Shown: positions 1 to 7,968 of the stretch, one piece after another | How the letters are laid out: every line of letters starts with the position of its first letter | Position numbering within the stretch: position 1 is the stretch's first letter | Source of the DNA: an uncultured Mediterraneibacter sp. | GTDB lineage: Bacteria; Bacillota; Clostridia; Lachnospirales; Lachnospiraceae | DNA: 38,341 nucleotides | Assembly (NCBI RefSeq): GCF_944377805.1 | Contig: NZ_CALWFZ010000020.1 | Location: forward strand, 1 to 38,341 | Direction of reading: 5' to 3' | Translations under genes and position numbers: made by a program | Notes under the pieces: model-generated | The model's database searches: none | Told to the model about the DNA's origin: nothing | The model's input: the letters and a program-made list of their open reading frames with translations, nothing else

Positions 1-2
1 GA

Positions 3-77
3 GAGAAGATAATTGGAATGTTGATAACCACAGAAGAAAAGCCCCGGCGTAAACCGAGGACTTTGTCTACAGTCTGA
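3..77 (+). CDS. Possible 3' end of an upstream gene (partial)
   Basis: A reading frame enters from the left edge and stays open for 24 codons, ending in TGA at 75-77 directly before a strong hairpin at 78-109. That position fits the tail of a plus-strand gene followed by its terminator. The peptide is basic near its end (a KPRRKPR stretch) and gives no family clue. Another frame is open only to position 52. The call rests on frame length and terminator position alone. Confidence 0.22.
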   Translation, partial: EKIIGMLITTEEKPRRKPRTLSTV

Positions 78-109
78 CATAACCCCGGAGTATTCGCTCC
101 GGGGTTATG
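78..109. terminator. Rho-independent terminator, probably shared by converging genes
   Basis: A near-perfect inverted repeat lies at 78-90 and 97-109: CATAACCCCGGAG pairs with CTCCGGGGTTATG around a 6-nt loop. It lies three bases from the stop codon of the minus-strand GNAT gene and directly after a plus-strand frame, so it can end transcripts from both sides. The T-tract is short, so stem stability must do most of the work. Confidence 0.7.
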
Positions 110-111
110 TA

Positions 112-744
112 TTAAAGCATTGCGAAATATTGTAGTAAATAATCTCCGCTTATGTCTGTTTCATCTCTGTCCAATGTTCTTTTTCCAAACAGCTTAAAAT
201 TGTTCCTTTCATAGAAGTCTCTCAATTTTTCCTTATCTTCACATTCTAAATAGACAAATCTGCCTCCAACTTCGCGTTGTACCTTTTTAACTTTTTCCAT
301 TGCTAGGTTTAGTAAGTCATCCCCTGAGATAAGTGTATTATTCCCATTCGTATAATTTTTACCGAGCTGCCCAATCAGCGGAGCAGAGACAGTGTATTCA
401 TTTGTCTTTTCATTGAAGATACCGTGTTCTCTTAATTTCCTTGCTTCTCCGGATGTTACCGAACTTCTTTGCACGGTGATAAATTTGGATGCAATTGTGT
501 AATATCCCACCAACGCCTTACTTTTACAGTCATCAGTTTCCCAAAATACAAGATGAGTTTTTGAAAATCCCCGTCTCGAGAACTCTATGGCTTTTTCGCG
601 TAAAAATTTTTGTACATCCAAATTAATTGGACAAGAAAAATTGGAGAGGATCTCCTTTGTGTCATCCTCTCCTAATTGCTCTACTACATCTGATAAATTT
701 ACTTCTCTAAAGTGGGTTTTTATGGCAAGATCCGACAAATTCAC
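112..744 (-). CDS. GNAT-family N-acetyltransferase, probable toxin-like partner of the upstream small gene
   Basis: A 210-residue protein with a GNAT-like C-terminal half. The core strand reads LVGYYTIASKFI (about 78-89), an acetyl-CoA-loop-like region follows (LIGQLGKN onward), and the end has the typical FYERNNFKLFGKR strand-helix. In this family the enzyme transfers an acetyl group from acetyl-CoA to an amine. Size and layout match GNAT proteins encoded after a short upstream partner in type II toxin-antitoxin-like pairs, where charged tRNA is a known target. No substrate can be read from this sequence. The start is GTG, overlapping the stop of the upstream gene by 4 nt (GTGA), which implies translational coupling. 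A housekeeping acetyltransferase remains possible. Confidence 0.72.
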   Translation of the reverse strand: MNLSDLAIKTHFREVNLSDVVEQLGEDDTKEILSNFSCPINLDVQKFLREKAIEFSRRGFSKTHLVFWETDDCKSKALVGYYTIASKFITVQRSSVTSGEARKLREHGIFNEKTNEYTVSAPLIGQLGKNYTNGNNTLISGDDLLNLAMEKVKKVQREVGGRFVYLECEDKEKLRDFYERNNFKLFGKRTLDRDETDISGDYLLQYFAML

Positions 745-914
745 TTTTTTTCAAAAAACTCCTTGATTTTATCGCTCGTAATTTCTTTACAATCCCGTGA
801 TAGCTTTGGTGGAGTATATTTAGTATTTTCAGCTTCGCTTAAAGCGTCAACAAATGTACGGGCGAGTCGCTTATCTTTTATATTGATATTTTTCAAAATG
901 CTCTTCGTTGCCAT
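741..914 (-). CDS. Small antitoxin-like protein upstream of the GNAT gene
   Basis: A 57-residue, Lys-rich protein beginning MATKSILKNINIKDKRLAR. I chose the ATG at 914 because AGGAGGTGA sits at 920-928, seven bases upstream of it. The GTG at 932 would put the ribosome binding site inside the gene. The protein resembles the short proteins often encoded just ahead of GNAT-fold toxins in Firmicutes. The 4-nt overlap with the downstream gene and the shared promoter support a functional pair. No clear ribbon-helix-helix or HTH can be assigned by eye, so calling it an antitoxin is inference from context. Confidence 0.6.
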   Translation of the reverse strand: MATKSILKNINIKDKRLARTFVDALSEAENTKYTPPKLSRDCKEITSDKIKEFFEKK

Positions 915-978
915 ACTTTCACCTCCTGCCACACACTTTTTCCCAATAAACGGTCAGGAATAATTCTTGCGTACTACT

Positions 979-1006
979 ATTATACCCGCTTTTATATAAA
1001 AATCAA
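979..1006 (-). promoter_or_regulatory. SigmaA-type promoter for the antitoxin-like/GNAT operon
   Basis: On the minus strand, TTGATT (1006-1001) and a perfect TATAAT (984-979) are separated by 16 nt. Transcription would begin about 60 nt before the start codon at 914. Confidence 0.65.
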
Positions 1007-1103
1007 CCACGATGCTGAAATTTTATAAACAAGCAGGTGTTGTTAAGTGTATTTCTCTGTTACACTTACAGTATAGCACCACATGTCAAGGGGTGGATTT
1101 ACA

Positions 1104-1154
1104 ATGGAAAAACGGTATGTTAAGATAGAGTTCATAAGGGAGGAAAACAGATGA
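1104..1154 (+). CDS. Possible 16-codon leader peptide coupled to yfcE
   Basis: A short ORF (MEKRYVKIEFIREENR) starts at an ATG preceded by AGGGGTGG at a 6-nt spacing. Its TGA stop overlaps the yfcE ATG as ATGA. The yfcE ribosome binding site (AGGGAGG) lies inside it, so ribosomes finishing this ORF could re-initiate on yfcE. Both the short length and the coincidence of a good Shine-Dalgarno with an ATGA overlap are directly visible. Translation is unproven. Confidence 0.3.
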   Translation: MEKRYVKIEFIREENR

Positions 1155-1729
1155 GGTATATGATTGCATCAGATATTCACGGCTCGGCGCTGTATTGTGA
1201 ACAGATGCTTGAGGCATATAGAAGAGAAGGGGCGGACCGTTTGCTCCTTCTCGGGGATCTTCTCTATCACGGCCCCCGGAATGATCTGCCGGAAGGGTAT
1301 GCTCCCAAGGAAGTGATCGTTATGCTCAATTCGGTGAAGAATGAATTGCTCTGTGTGAGGGGAAACTGTGATACAGAAGTAGATCAGATGGTGCTGGAAT
1401 TTCCGATTATGGCAGATTACTGCTTTCTGGAACTGTCTGGCGGGGAGCCTGTGACGGTGTTCGCGTCTCACGGGCATATATATCATCCAAAGCATCTGCC
1501 GCCGCTAAAAAGCGGTGACATCCTGCTCAACGGCCACACGCACATACCCGCATGCGATGAGATAACAGATGTGGAGGGGAGACGATACCGGTATCTTAAC
1601 CCGGGTTCGGTATCTATTCCGAAAGCAGGCTCTGTCCACAGTTATATGACCTGTGAGAATGGAACATTTCAGTGGAAAGATATGAAGGGGGAGGAATACA
1701 TGACATGGAAGACCGATTCGCGCTTTTAA
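1151..1729 (+). CDS. yfcE: YfcE-family metallophosphodiesterase
   Basis: A 192-residue calcineurin-like phosphoesterase of the YfcE/MJ0936 type, the usual size. All metal-binding motifs are present: D8-x-H10 (SDIHG), GD at 35-36, GNCD at 71-74, SHGH at 106-109 and GHTH at 128-131. The C-terminal NPGSVSIP motif is typical of the family. Members hydrolyse phosphodiesters with two metal ions, usually manganese, in the cytoplasm; the physiological substrate is generally unknown. AGGGAGG precedes the ATG. The end overlaps the next gene by 25 nt, so the two are co-transcribed. Confidence 0.93.
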   Translation: MRYMIASDIHGSALYCEQMLEAYRREGADRLLLLGDLLYHGPRNDLPEGYAPKEVIVMLNSVKNELLCVRGNCDTEVDQMVLEFPIMADYCFLELSGGEPVTVFASHGHIYHPKHLPPLKSGDILLNGHTHIPACDEITDVEGRRYRYLNPGSVSIPKAGSVHSYMTCENGTFQWKDMKGEEYMTWKTDSRF

Positions 1730-2676
1730 TTGACGCCGATAATGTATCGGCAAAATACATTCAGCCTATCTTAGATGAGCTGTCGAAGTATGGAAATGTT
1801 ACTTACAAGAGAATCTATGGGGACTGGACGAGGACGAACAACGCCAGCTGGAAAGAGGAACTCTTACAGAATTCCATTACGCCGATTCAGCAGTTCAGCT
1901 ATACTCACGGGAAAAACGCAACGGACTCGGCAATGATCATTGAGGCGATGGACATGCTTTATACAAGCGAACTGGAAGGATTCTGCCTGGTATCAAGTGA
2001 CAGTGATTTTACCCGCCTTGCCAGCCGCTTAAGAGAAAGCGGGAAAACGGTGATCGGAATGGGAGAGAATAAGACGCCGTCGCCATTTCGCAAGGCATGC
2101 GATATCTTCACGGAGCTGGAACTTCTTCTGGAAGACAGTATGATGGGCAAGGAGGACCGGGAGGAGCGAAGCGCTGCTCATCACACTCATGAAAAGGAGC
2201 AGAAGAAGCAGACTGCGGTATCAAAGGAGCAGATCGAGGAAGCGGTAGTCAAGATTATAACGGAGAATCAGAATAATGACAGGGAAACCGGACTCGGAGA
2301 AGTCGGGAGCCGTCTTGTAAAGCTTTATCCTGACTTTGACGTTCGCCGTTATGGGTACAGCCTGTTATCCAAGTTTCTTGAGACGCTGCCAAAACTCAAA
2401 CTCATGCAGGAGGGCACGAAAGTAACCGTCACGCTTTATGAGGATAAGAGCCGCAAGGAGATGTTGGAAGAATATATTATGCGGCAGATTCAAAGCAGCG
2501 GAAAGTACGGGATTGCTCTTAGCGCTCTCGGGAACCGCATCCGTATGGAGTTCGGAGACTTCAAAGTAAGAGACTATGGATTTTCACAGTTTAAGCAGTA
2601 TATCCAGAGTTTTGAAAATGTTGAGATTATCGACGACGGCGAGCGAACGAGGGCGGTCTATACCAGAGAGATCTGA
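1705..2676 (+). CDS. NYN-domain protein with two C-terminal OST-HTH (LOTUS) domains
   Basis: A 323-residue cytoplasmic protein. The N-terminal third is an NYN/LabA (DUF88) PIN-like nuclease fold: FALLIDADNVS at the start, KRIYGDW, then SSDSDFTRL, which carries the conserved acidic metal ligands. The second half holds two OST-HTH/LOTUS-like modules, each with an RRYGYS or RDYGFS type motif. LOTUS domains bind RNA in known proteins, and NYN domains are RNases or RNA-binding. This points to RNA processing, but no substrate is evident. I chose the ATG at 1705 because GGGGGAGGA precedes it and the core motif follows at once. It overlaps yfcE by 25 nt. Confidence 0.85.
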   Translation: MEDRFALLIDADNVSAKYIQPILDELSKYGNVTYKRIYGDWTRTNNASWKEELLQNSITPIQQFSYTHGKNATDSAMIIEAMDMLYTSELEGFCLVSSDSDFTRLASRLRESGKTVIGMGENKTPSPFRKACDIFTELELLLEDSMMGKEDREERSAAHHTHEKEQKKQTAVSKEQIEEAVVKIITENQNNDRETGLGEVGSRLVKLYPDFDVRRYGYSLLSKFLETLPKLKLMQEGTKVTVTLYEDKSRKEMLEEYIMRQIQSSGKYGIALSALGNRIRMEFGDFKVRDYGFSQFKQYIQSFENVEIIDDGERTRAVYTREI

Positions 2677-2724
2677 TCCGCATGGAATCGCGCGGCCCGC
2701 ATAGGATTTTCAGATCGTGGAAAA

Positions 2725-3955
2725 ATGACAAAGAAGAGAAAGGATTTTGGCAAAGAGTATATGAATGAGATCCGGGAACTGCTGGATACAGTCTTGAATA
2801 TGGATTTTATCCGCGCCGTTATCAGCGGACCGCGGAAAAAGGAGGGCATACGGAAAGTAAAGGTCCGCCCTCTTGAAAAAAATAAAAAACTTTACTTTCA
2901 AATAGAATCGTTTACAGACACGCAGGCGTTTCATGAAAATCTGGAAAAGGAGGACGCCTGCGGACGTATGTTAAACTATATGGAAGAGTTCAGACAGATG
3001 CAGATTGAAACTGTCGGCGGGGAATATACGGTTCTGGTCAGCAAGAAGGGGAAGGTCACGGTGAGACGAAAACAGCGCCGGGTGAAGGCACAGCAGGCGG
3101 ATCTCTCCCATAACAGAAGGAAACATTATATTCTGGAGGAGGGGATTCCGGTTCCGTTTCTCATCGACCTGGGCGTCATGACCGAAGACGGCAGGATCGC
3201 GCGGAACAGGACGGATAAGTTTCGCCAGATCAACCGTTTCCTTGAGTTTATCGAGGATATTCTTCCACGATATTCTTCCACAGCTTGATAAGGACAGGGA
3301 GCTTACGATACTGGATTTCGGATGCGGCAAATCTTACCTGACCTTTGCCATGTACTATTATCTTCACGAGTTAAAGGGATATGATATTCGCATCGTAGGA
3401 TTGGATCTGAAAAAAGAAGTGATCGCGCACTGTGAAGAACTGGCCCGCGGATACGGATATGAAAAGCTGAAATTTCTGGTAGGCGATATTGCCGATTATG
3501 ACGGGGCTGACAGGGTGGACATGGTGGTGACCCTTCATGCCTGTGACACGGCGACTGATTATGCGCTGGCCAAAGCGATCGGCTGGAACGCAAAAGTGAT
3601 TTTGTCCGTGCCCTGTTGTCAGCATGAACTAAACGCACAGCTTCTGCAGGAGAGGGAGACTGGGGAGGAGAGCGTCCGGGCGCTGGCTCCGGTGTTGGAC
3701 TACGGTCTTTTAAAAGAGCGTTTTGCCGCGCTTGTAACAGACGGGCTTCGTGCCAAATATCTGGAAAGTATGGGATATGAGACACAGGTGCTGGAATTTA
3801 TAGACATGGAGCACACGCCGAAAAATATATTGCTGCGTGCAGTAAAAAGGGGAAAAAGAAATAATAATGCATCGCAGGAAATCATAAAATGTCAACAGTT
3901 TTTGCGGGTAAACCCAACTCTTGGGAGCCTGCTTTCAGATAAAGAGGAGAGTTAA
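2725..3955 (+). pseudogene. SAM-dependent methyltransferase (Methyltransf_32-like), frameshifted by a 13-bp duplication
   Basis: Two frames make one protein of about 405 residues. The first (2725-3288) encodes the N-terminal domain through FLEFIEDILP, then diverges to a TGA at 3286. The second continues without loss as ILPQLDKDRELTILDFGCGK and runs to 3955. It carries the SAM-binding FGCGKSYLTFAMYYYL segment and a catalytic-looking VPCCQHELN motif. The break is an exact tandem duplication of 13 bp at 3256-3281; removing one copy restores the frame. Related proteins (METTL25-like) are methyltransferases, many presumed to act on RNA. Re-initiation at TTG 3242 has no good ribosome binding site, so the catalytic half is probably not made. 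Reversible slippage or an assembly error are alternatives. Confidence 0.85.
3256..3281 (+). repeat. 13-bp perfect tandem duplication (two copies) causing the frameshift
   Basis: GATATTCTTCCAC occurs at 3256-3268 and again at 3269-3281 with no mismatch. Thirteen is not a multiple of three, so the second copy shifts the methyltransferase frame by +1. Confidence 0.95.
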
Positions 3956-3960
3956 TAAAA

Positions 3961-6399
3961 ATGAAGAGACGGATCATCAAGGCGGGAGTGCTGCTGGCTG
4001 TATTTGTGGCGGCGCTTGTGATCAGCAGTATATTTATCAACAGGGGAACAGACGACAAGATCGTGGATATGGGGGCGCCCACTTTGCCGCGGATCTCATT
4101 TTTCGTGGGCGGAACCAAGGTGAATCCATTGTTCGGATACACACAGGATATGGATATTACTGCCATGCGGGATACGATTATTCCACTGGAACAGGACAGT
4201 TCCCTGACAGTTGGTATTGAGGCCAATGGCAATCAGATCGATTCTATCCGGTATGAAGTGTGTTCTCTGGACGGAGAAGATCAGTATACCGAAGGGGAGG
4301 CTGAACTGCCGGGGGAGGACGGACAGAGCAAGCTTGGGATTGGCAGCATTTTATCCGCTGAAAACAGAGAGGCAGTGCTCAAAGTGATTCTGACAGTAGA
4401 TGAGGAACCGGTCAGCTACTATACAAGGATCGCTCTGCCGGACGACATTACCACGGCGGAGTGCCTTGCGTACGCACAGGACTTCCACACAAAGGCGCTG
4501 ACTAAAGAAGGAACGGATGAGATTCAGAGCCATCTTGAACCGAGTGAGGAGAGCGACAACACTACTTATCAGACGGTCAACATCCATTCCAATATCACTC
4601 ATGTGCAGTGGGGCAGTCTTGCGCCGGAAGTGGTGGGGGATGTGGAGTGGAATATTAAGGAAAGCAACACTGTCTATACTTCCATTCTGGCAAAGTATCA
4701 GGTGTCATGCAAGGATGAAGACGGTCAAGCGGCCCTCTATAATGTGAAAGAATTCTTCCGGGTCCGCTCATTAAGAGGTACGATCTATCTGCTGGATTAC
4801 AGCAGGGATATGGAGCAGATCTTCCAGGGGACAAACCAGGACTTTGACGAGAACGGCATCCTTTTCGGGATTGCTTCGGATGACATCCAGTATGAGACGA
4901 ACAGTGATGAATCTATTGTGGCTTTTGTACAGGAGCGGGATCTCTGGCTGTACAACGGCCGGGATCATGAACTGACCCAGGTATTCAGCTTCTCGGATCA
5001 GGAGGGGCGCGACATGCGAAGCAAAAATGACCAGCACGCGGTCCGCATCATCAGCATGGATGATGACGGCAATCTGGCTTTCGCAGTGTATGGATATATG
5101 AACCGCGGTTTCCACGAGGGAGAAGTCGGCGTTGGCATCTACTATTTCAGCGTGGACAGCAATGTGATTGAAGAAAAGGCGTTTATACCGAGCACCAAGT
5201 CCTATGCCATAGCGGCGGAGGAGCTGGGCAGAATGGTGTACTACAATCACAGCGAGGAGGTGCTGCACGTCCTGGCGGACGGTACACTCTATCAGATTGA
5301 TCTCGACAGTGATGAGCAGACGGTGCTGGCGGAGGATCTTACAGAAGACGAGTACGCGGTTTCCGATGACGGCCATCAGATGGCGTACGGAACGGAAGGG
5401 GAATCCGGAGAGAACCAGATCGTCGTTATGAATCTGCGAAGCGGGGACAATTATACGATCGATGCCGGGAATGGTGAAAACGTCCGTCCTCTTGGTTTTA
5501 TACACGGAGACTTCATATTCGGGCGCCTCAATCCTCAGGACGCGGGAACGACGGTCTCTGGAGAAGAGGTCAGCCCCATGTATGAGATCGAGATCAGGAA
5601 CAGTCAGAATGAGACGGAGGCACAGTACAGCTTCACAGAGCAGAATATATACACGACCGACATCCTGATCGTTGATAACCAGATTACCTTAAACCGTGTG
5701 GTGAAAGAGGGAGAGCAGTATAATTCCACTTCCCAGGAATACATTACGAATAATCAGGAGCGGACCGACACTGCCATTACTCTGGAGACGTATACAACGG
5801 ATATACGGGAAAGACAGGTGCGCCTGACGTTTGCCGACGGGCTTCCCGACACAGAGCCCGTGTATGTGCGCCCGGGGCAGATCGTATCCGGGGAACCGCT
5901 TACTGTAACAATCAGCGGCGGCGATAACGCAGAGAAATTCTATGTGTATGGTATGGGTGAGCTGATCGCAGTGTATGACAGAGCGGGATACGCTGTACAG
6001 AGAGCCAATGAAGTGTCGGGTGTTGTCATATCGTCGGAGCAGGCCTATGTCTGGGAGAGAGGCAACCGGGATCTCTCATACGACACAGGTGCAGCGGCGT
6101 TCGGGCGGACCGGGGATGAGACTTCTCTGGGAGCGTGTGAGCGCTACATGGAACAGTACGACGCCCACCAGATCGACCTGACGGGTTGTACACTGGATCA
6201 GGTGCTTTATGTGATCAACCGGGGATGCCCGATGATCGCGCTGATTGATACCGGCCACGCGGTGCTGCTGACGGGTTATACGACGACGGACATTACCTAT
6301 ATCGATCCCGACGACGGACAGACGCACACAGTTGGCCAGGGGACGATGCAGGACATGACAGAAAACAACGGAAATGTCTTCATTGGATATATCCAGTAG
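3961..6399 (+). CDS. Membrane-anchored extracytoplasmic protein: propeller-like body with C39-like C-terminal domain
   Basis: An 812-residue protein of unknown function. Residues about 7-27 form one hydrophobic segment after MKRR, so the rest should lie outside the membrane. The middle (about 290-560) shows repeated blade-like strands such as LWLYNGRDHELTQVF and HQMAYGTEG, suggesting a TolB/WD-type propeller. The last 150 residues resemble a papain-like C39_2 domain: the GCPMIALIDTGHAVLLTGY region has the His, and YIDPDDG has the Asp. I see no cysteine at the expected N-terminal end of that domain (the segment reads YVWERGNRDLSYDTG), so peptidase activity may be lost. The gene begins 5 nt after the methyltransferase stop and is probably co-transcribed from yfcE onward. 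Confidence 0.7.
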   Translation: MKRRIIKAGVLLAVFVAALVISSIFINRGTDDKIVDMGAPTLPRISFFVGGTKVNPLFGYTQDMDITAMRDTIIPLEQDSSLTVGIEANGNQIDSIRYEVCSLDGEDQYTEGEAELPGEDGQSKLGIGSILSAENREAVLKVILTVDEEPVSYYTRIALPDDITTAECLAYAQDFHTKALTKEGTDEIQSHLEPSEESDNTTYQTVNIHSNITHVQWGSLAPEVVGDVEWNIKESNTVYTSILAKYQVSCKDEDGQAALYNVKEFFRVRSLRGTIYLLDYSRDMEQIFQGTNQDFDENGILFGIASDDIQYETNSDESIVAFVQERDLWLYNGRDHELTQVFSFSDQEGRDMRSKNDQHAVRIISMDDDGNLAFAVYGYMNRGFHEGEVGVGIYYFSVDSNVIEEKAFIPSTKSYAIAAEELGRMVYYNHSEEVLHVLADGTLYQIDLDSDEQTVLAEDLTEDEYAVSDDGHQMAYGTEGESGENQIVVMNLRSGDNYTIDAGNGENVRPLGFIHGDFIFGRLNPQDAGTTVSGEEVSPMYEIEIRNSQNETEAQYSFTEQNIYTTDILIVDNQITLNRVVKEGEQYNSTSQEYITNNQERTDTAITLETYTTDIRERQVRLTFADGLPDTEPVYVRPGQIVSGEPLTVTISGGDNAEKFYVYGMGELIAVYDRAGYAVQRANEVSGVVISSEQAYVWERGNRDLSYDTGAAAFGRTGDETSLGACERYMEQYDAHQIDLTGCTLDQVLYVINRGCPMIALIDTGHAVLLTGYTTTDITYIDPDDGQTHTVGQGTMQDMTENNGNVFIGYIQ

Positions 6400-6423
6400 A
6401 GGAACCATAAGATAAAACAAAAG

Positions 6424-6463
6424 AATCCCTTACACATATTGCTGGGAATAAGTGTAAGGGATT
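6424..6463. terminator. Bidirectional terminator between convergent genes
   Basis: AATCCCTTACAC (6424-6435) pairs with GTGTAAGGGATT (6452-6463). On the minus strand the stem is followed by a T-rich stretch (TCTTTTGTTTT), so it fits best as the end of the queT operon. It also lies just after the plus-strand gene ending at 6399. Confidence 0.75.
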
Positions 6464-6497
6464 TGCCGCATTTTACGATAGATTCTGGGGCTGCGGT

Positions 6498-6998
6498 TTA
6501 TGATTTCCGGGGGAACAGGATTCCTCTGTATCTGTTCAGTGCCGCATAGAGAACCAGGCCGATCACCCCGCACGAGATCACTTCCCCGATGCCGACCGTC
6601 AGCATCATGAACGGAATCGGGAGGGGAACCATATACCCGTATCTGAGTACGAACGGAACAATAATCATATTGGCGACAATCGGCGGAACGGGAGCGAGGA
6701 ATTTACTTCGATTTCTCAGCATCCATGTAATAACAGCGCCGATCAGCGTTGCCAGACTTCCGAATATAATGTCCGGAAGAATGCATCCGCCAAGGATGTT
6801 GCTGATAAGACAGCCTAGAAATACACCCGGAATCGCAGCCGGGGTAAATACGGGAAGAATAGTCAGCGCCTCGGAAATACGCACCTGAATCTCTCCGTAA
6901 CTGAGTGACGCGCCGAGCAGAGTCAGCACAACGTAGATTGCTGTGATCATAGCTGCCTGTGCCATGAACAGCACTTTGCCCTGTCGATTTGTTTTCAT
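6498..6998 (-). CDS. queT: QueT-family ECF transporter S component (queuosine precursor uptake)
   Basis: A 166-residue integral membrane protein with about five to six hydrophobic segments. It carries the QueT signature around SYGEIQVRISEALTILPVF and the following PGVFLGCLISN. QueT proteins are substrate-binding subunits of ECF transporters; they work with the shared EcfA/A'/T module, encoded elsewhere, to import queuosine precursors. No preQ1 riboswitch is possible in the 31-nt gap to the upstream gene. The gene follows the exonuclease gene in one minus-strand unit and ends at a clear terminator. Family assignment is strong; the exact ligand is inferred from the family. Confidence 0.85.
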   Translation of the reverse strand: MKTNRQGKVLFMAQAAMITAIYVVLTLLGASLSYGEIQVRISEALTILPVFTPAAIPGVFLGCLISNILGGCILPDIIFGSLATLIGAVITWMLRNRSKFLAPVPPIVANMIIVPFVLRYGYMVPLPIPFMMLTVGIGEVISCGVIGLVLYAALNRYRGILFPRKS

Positions 6999-7029
6999 TT
7001 TGCGTTCTCCTTTAGTTTTGCTTTGAACT

Positions 7030-7728
7030 TTAATTTGCTTTTAACAGTTCGTCTATCATTCTGGACGCCTCGCTCCTTGTGAGTGTTTCCGGATTCCAGT
7101 CGACTGACGCCTGCTTTTTCTGTATCAGACTGGTGAGAAATGTGATCTGTTTCTGGGTGGCCGGCTGAGGTTTTTTTATTTTATATGTAAGCTGAACCGG
7201 TTTGAACAGCCGGGGATCTTTTTCCTCAAAATAATGTGCCAGCGTCTGGTACAGCTTGGCCGTGGCAAGGGCGTCGTGGTAGGCGCGGTGCGCGGATTTG
7301 TTTTCGATATTGTAATACGCGCACAGGCTTCCCAGACTTTTGGAGTCCAGCTCTCTGTGAACTTTCTGGGCGATTTTAAGCGTATCAATGCCCATTTTTT
7401 CAAAGGGGCGGCCGTCGGCAGCCGCGCTGCATTTCATGAAGCTGTAATCGAAAGAGACGTTGTGCCCGATCAGCACATCATCTTCGCAGAAGTCAAGAAA
7501 ATCCGCGATGACGTCGCACCTGGAGCGGGCGCCGGCGACCATCTCGTCTGTAATGCCGGTAAGTGAAGTAATGGACGCAGAGATGGAGCCCGCCGGTTTG
7601 ATGAATTCCATGAACCGCTCGGCAACTTTTCCCTCGCGGACTTTCAGGGCGCCGATCTCTATAATTTCATTTTCAAGCGGGTTTAATCCCGTTGTTTCTA
7701 CGTCAAACGCAATGTATGATTTCAGCAT
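7030..7728 (-). CDS. DnaQ-like 3'-5' exonuclease with C-terminal KQ-x-x-FL extension
   Basis: A 232-residue DEDDh exonuclease. Exo I is FDVETTG (Asp9, Glu11), Exo II is HNVSFDYSF, and Exo III is HRAYHDALATAKLY with the general-base His. These residues bind two metal ions and remove 3'-terminal nucleotides. The last 50 residues (QKQITFLTSLIQKK through SEASRMIDELL) form a small helical tail also seen in DUF3072-type segments. I chose the ATG at 7728 because GGAGAA lies eight bases upstream; the upstream in-frame ATG at 7782 lacks an equally good site. It is a stand-alone epsilon-like enzyme, not a polymerase fusion, so repair or oligonucleotide degradation is a likely role. Confidence 0.88.
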   Translation of the reverse strand: MLKSYIAFDVETTGLNPLENEIIEIGALKVREGKVAERFMEFIKPAGSISASITSLTGITDEMVAGARSRCDVIADFLDFCEDDVLIGHNVSFDYSFMKCSAAADGRPFEKMGIDTLKIAQKVHRELDSKSLGSLCAYYNIENKSAHRAYHDALATAKLYQTLAHYFEEKDPRLFKPVQLTYKIKKPQPATQKQITFLTSLIQKKQASVDWNPETLTRSEASRMIDELLKAN

Positions 7729-7880
7729 AGTAACTTCTCCTTTTCTCACGTTATTATAATAAAGATGTCGAAGAAAATCCAATTAATTTTTTATGATTAT
7801 AATGAATGCCTTGATCTTTTTTAACATACAAATTATTACCAGATTATGAAAATAATAAAAATTTTATAAATAAATATCAT

Positions 7881-7908
7881 TTACAAGACGGTATGCCGCA
7901 GTTATACT
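7881..7908 (+). promoter_or_regulatory. Candidate sigmaA promoter for cstA
   Basis: TTACAA (7881-7886) and TATACT (7903-7908) are separated by 16 nt. A second TATACT at 7917-7922 could serve as an alternative -10. The leader to the cstA start is about 55 nt. The region upstream (7729-7880) is AT-rich and shows no recognised riboswitch. Confidence 0.45.
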
Positions 7909-7968
7909 AAATACATTATACTGTGTTAATTTATCTCCCAGGGGGAAAGAAAAGGAGGGTATTTTAAG

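Noticed and set aside
3242-3955. Independent second methyltransferase gene starting at TTG 3242
   Set aside because: No ribosome binding site precedes the TTG, and the sequence joins exactly to the upstream frame when one 13-bp copy is removed.
6999-7029. preQ1 riboswitch upstream of queT
   Set aside because: Only 31 nt separate queT from the upstream gene in the same operon, and no stem is visible.
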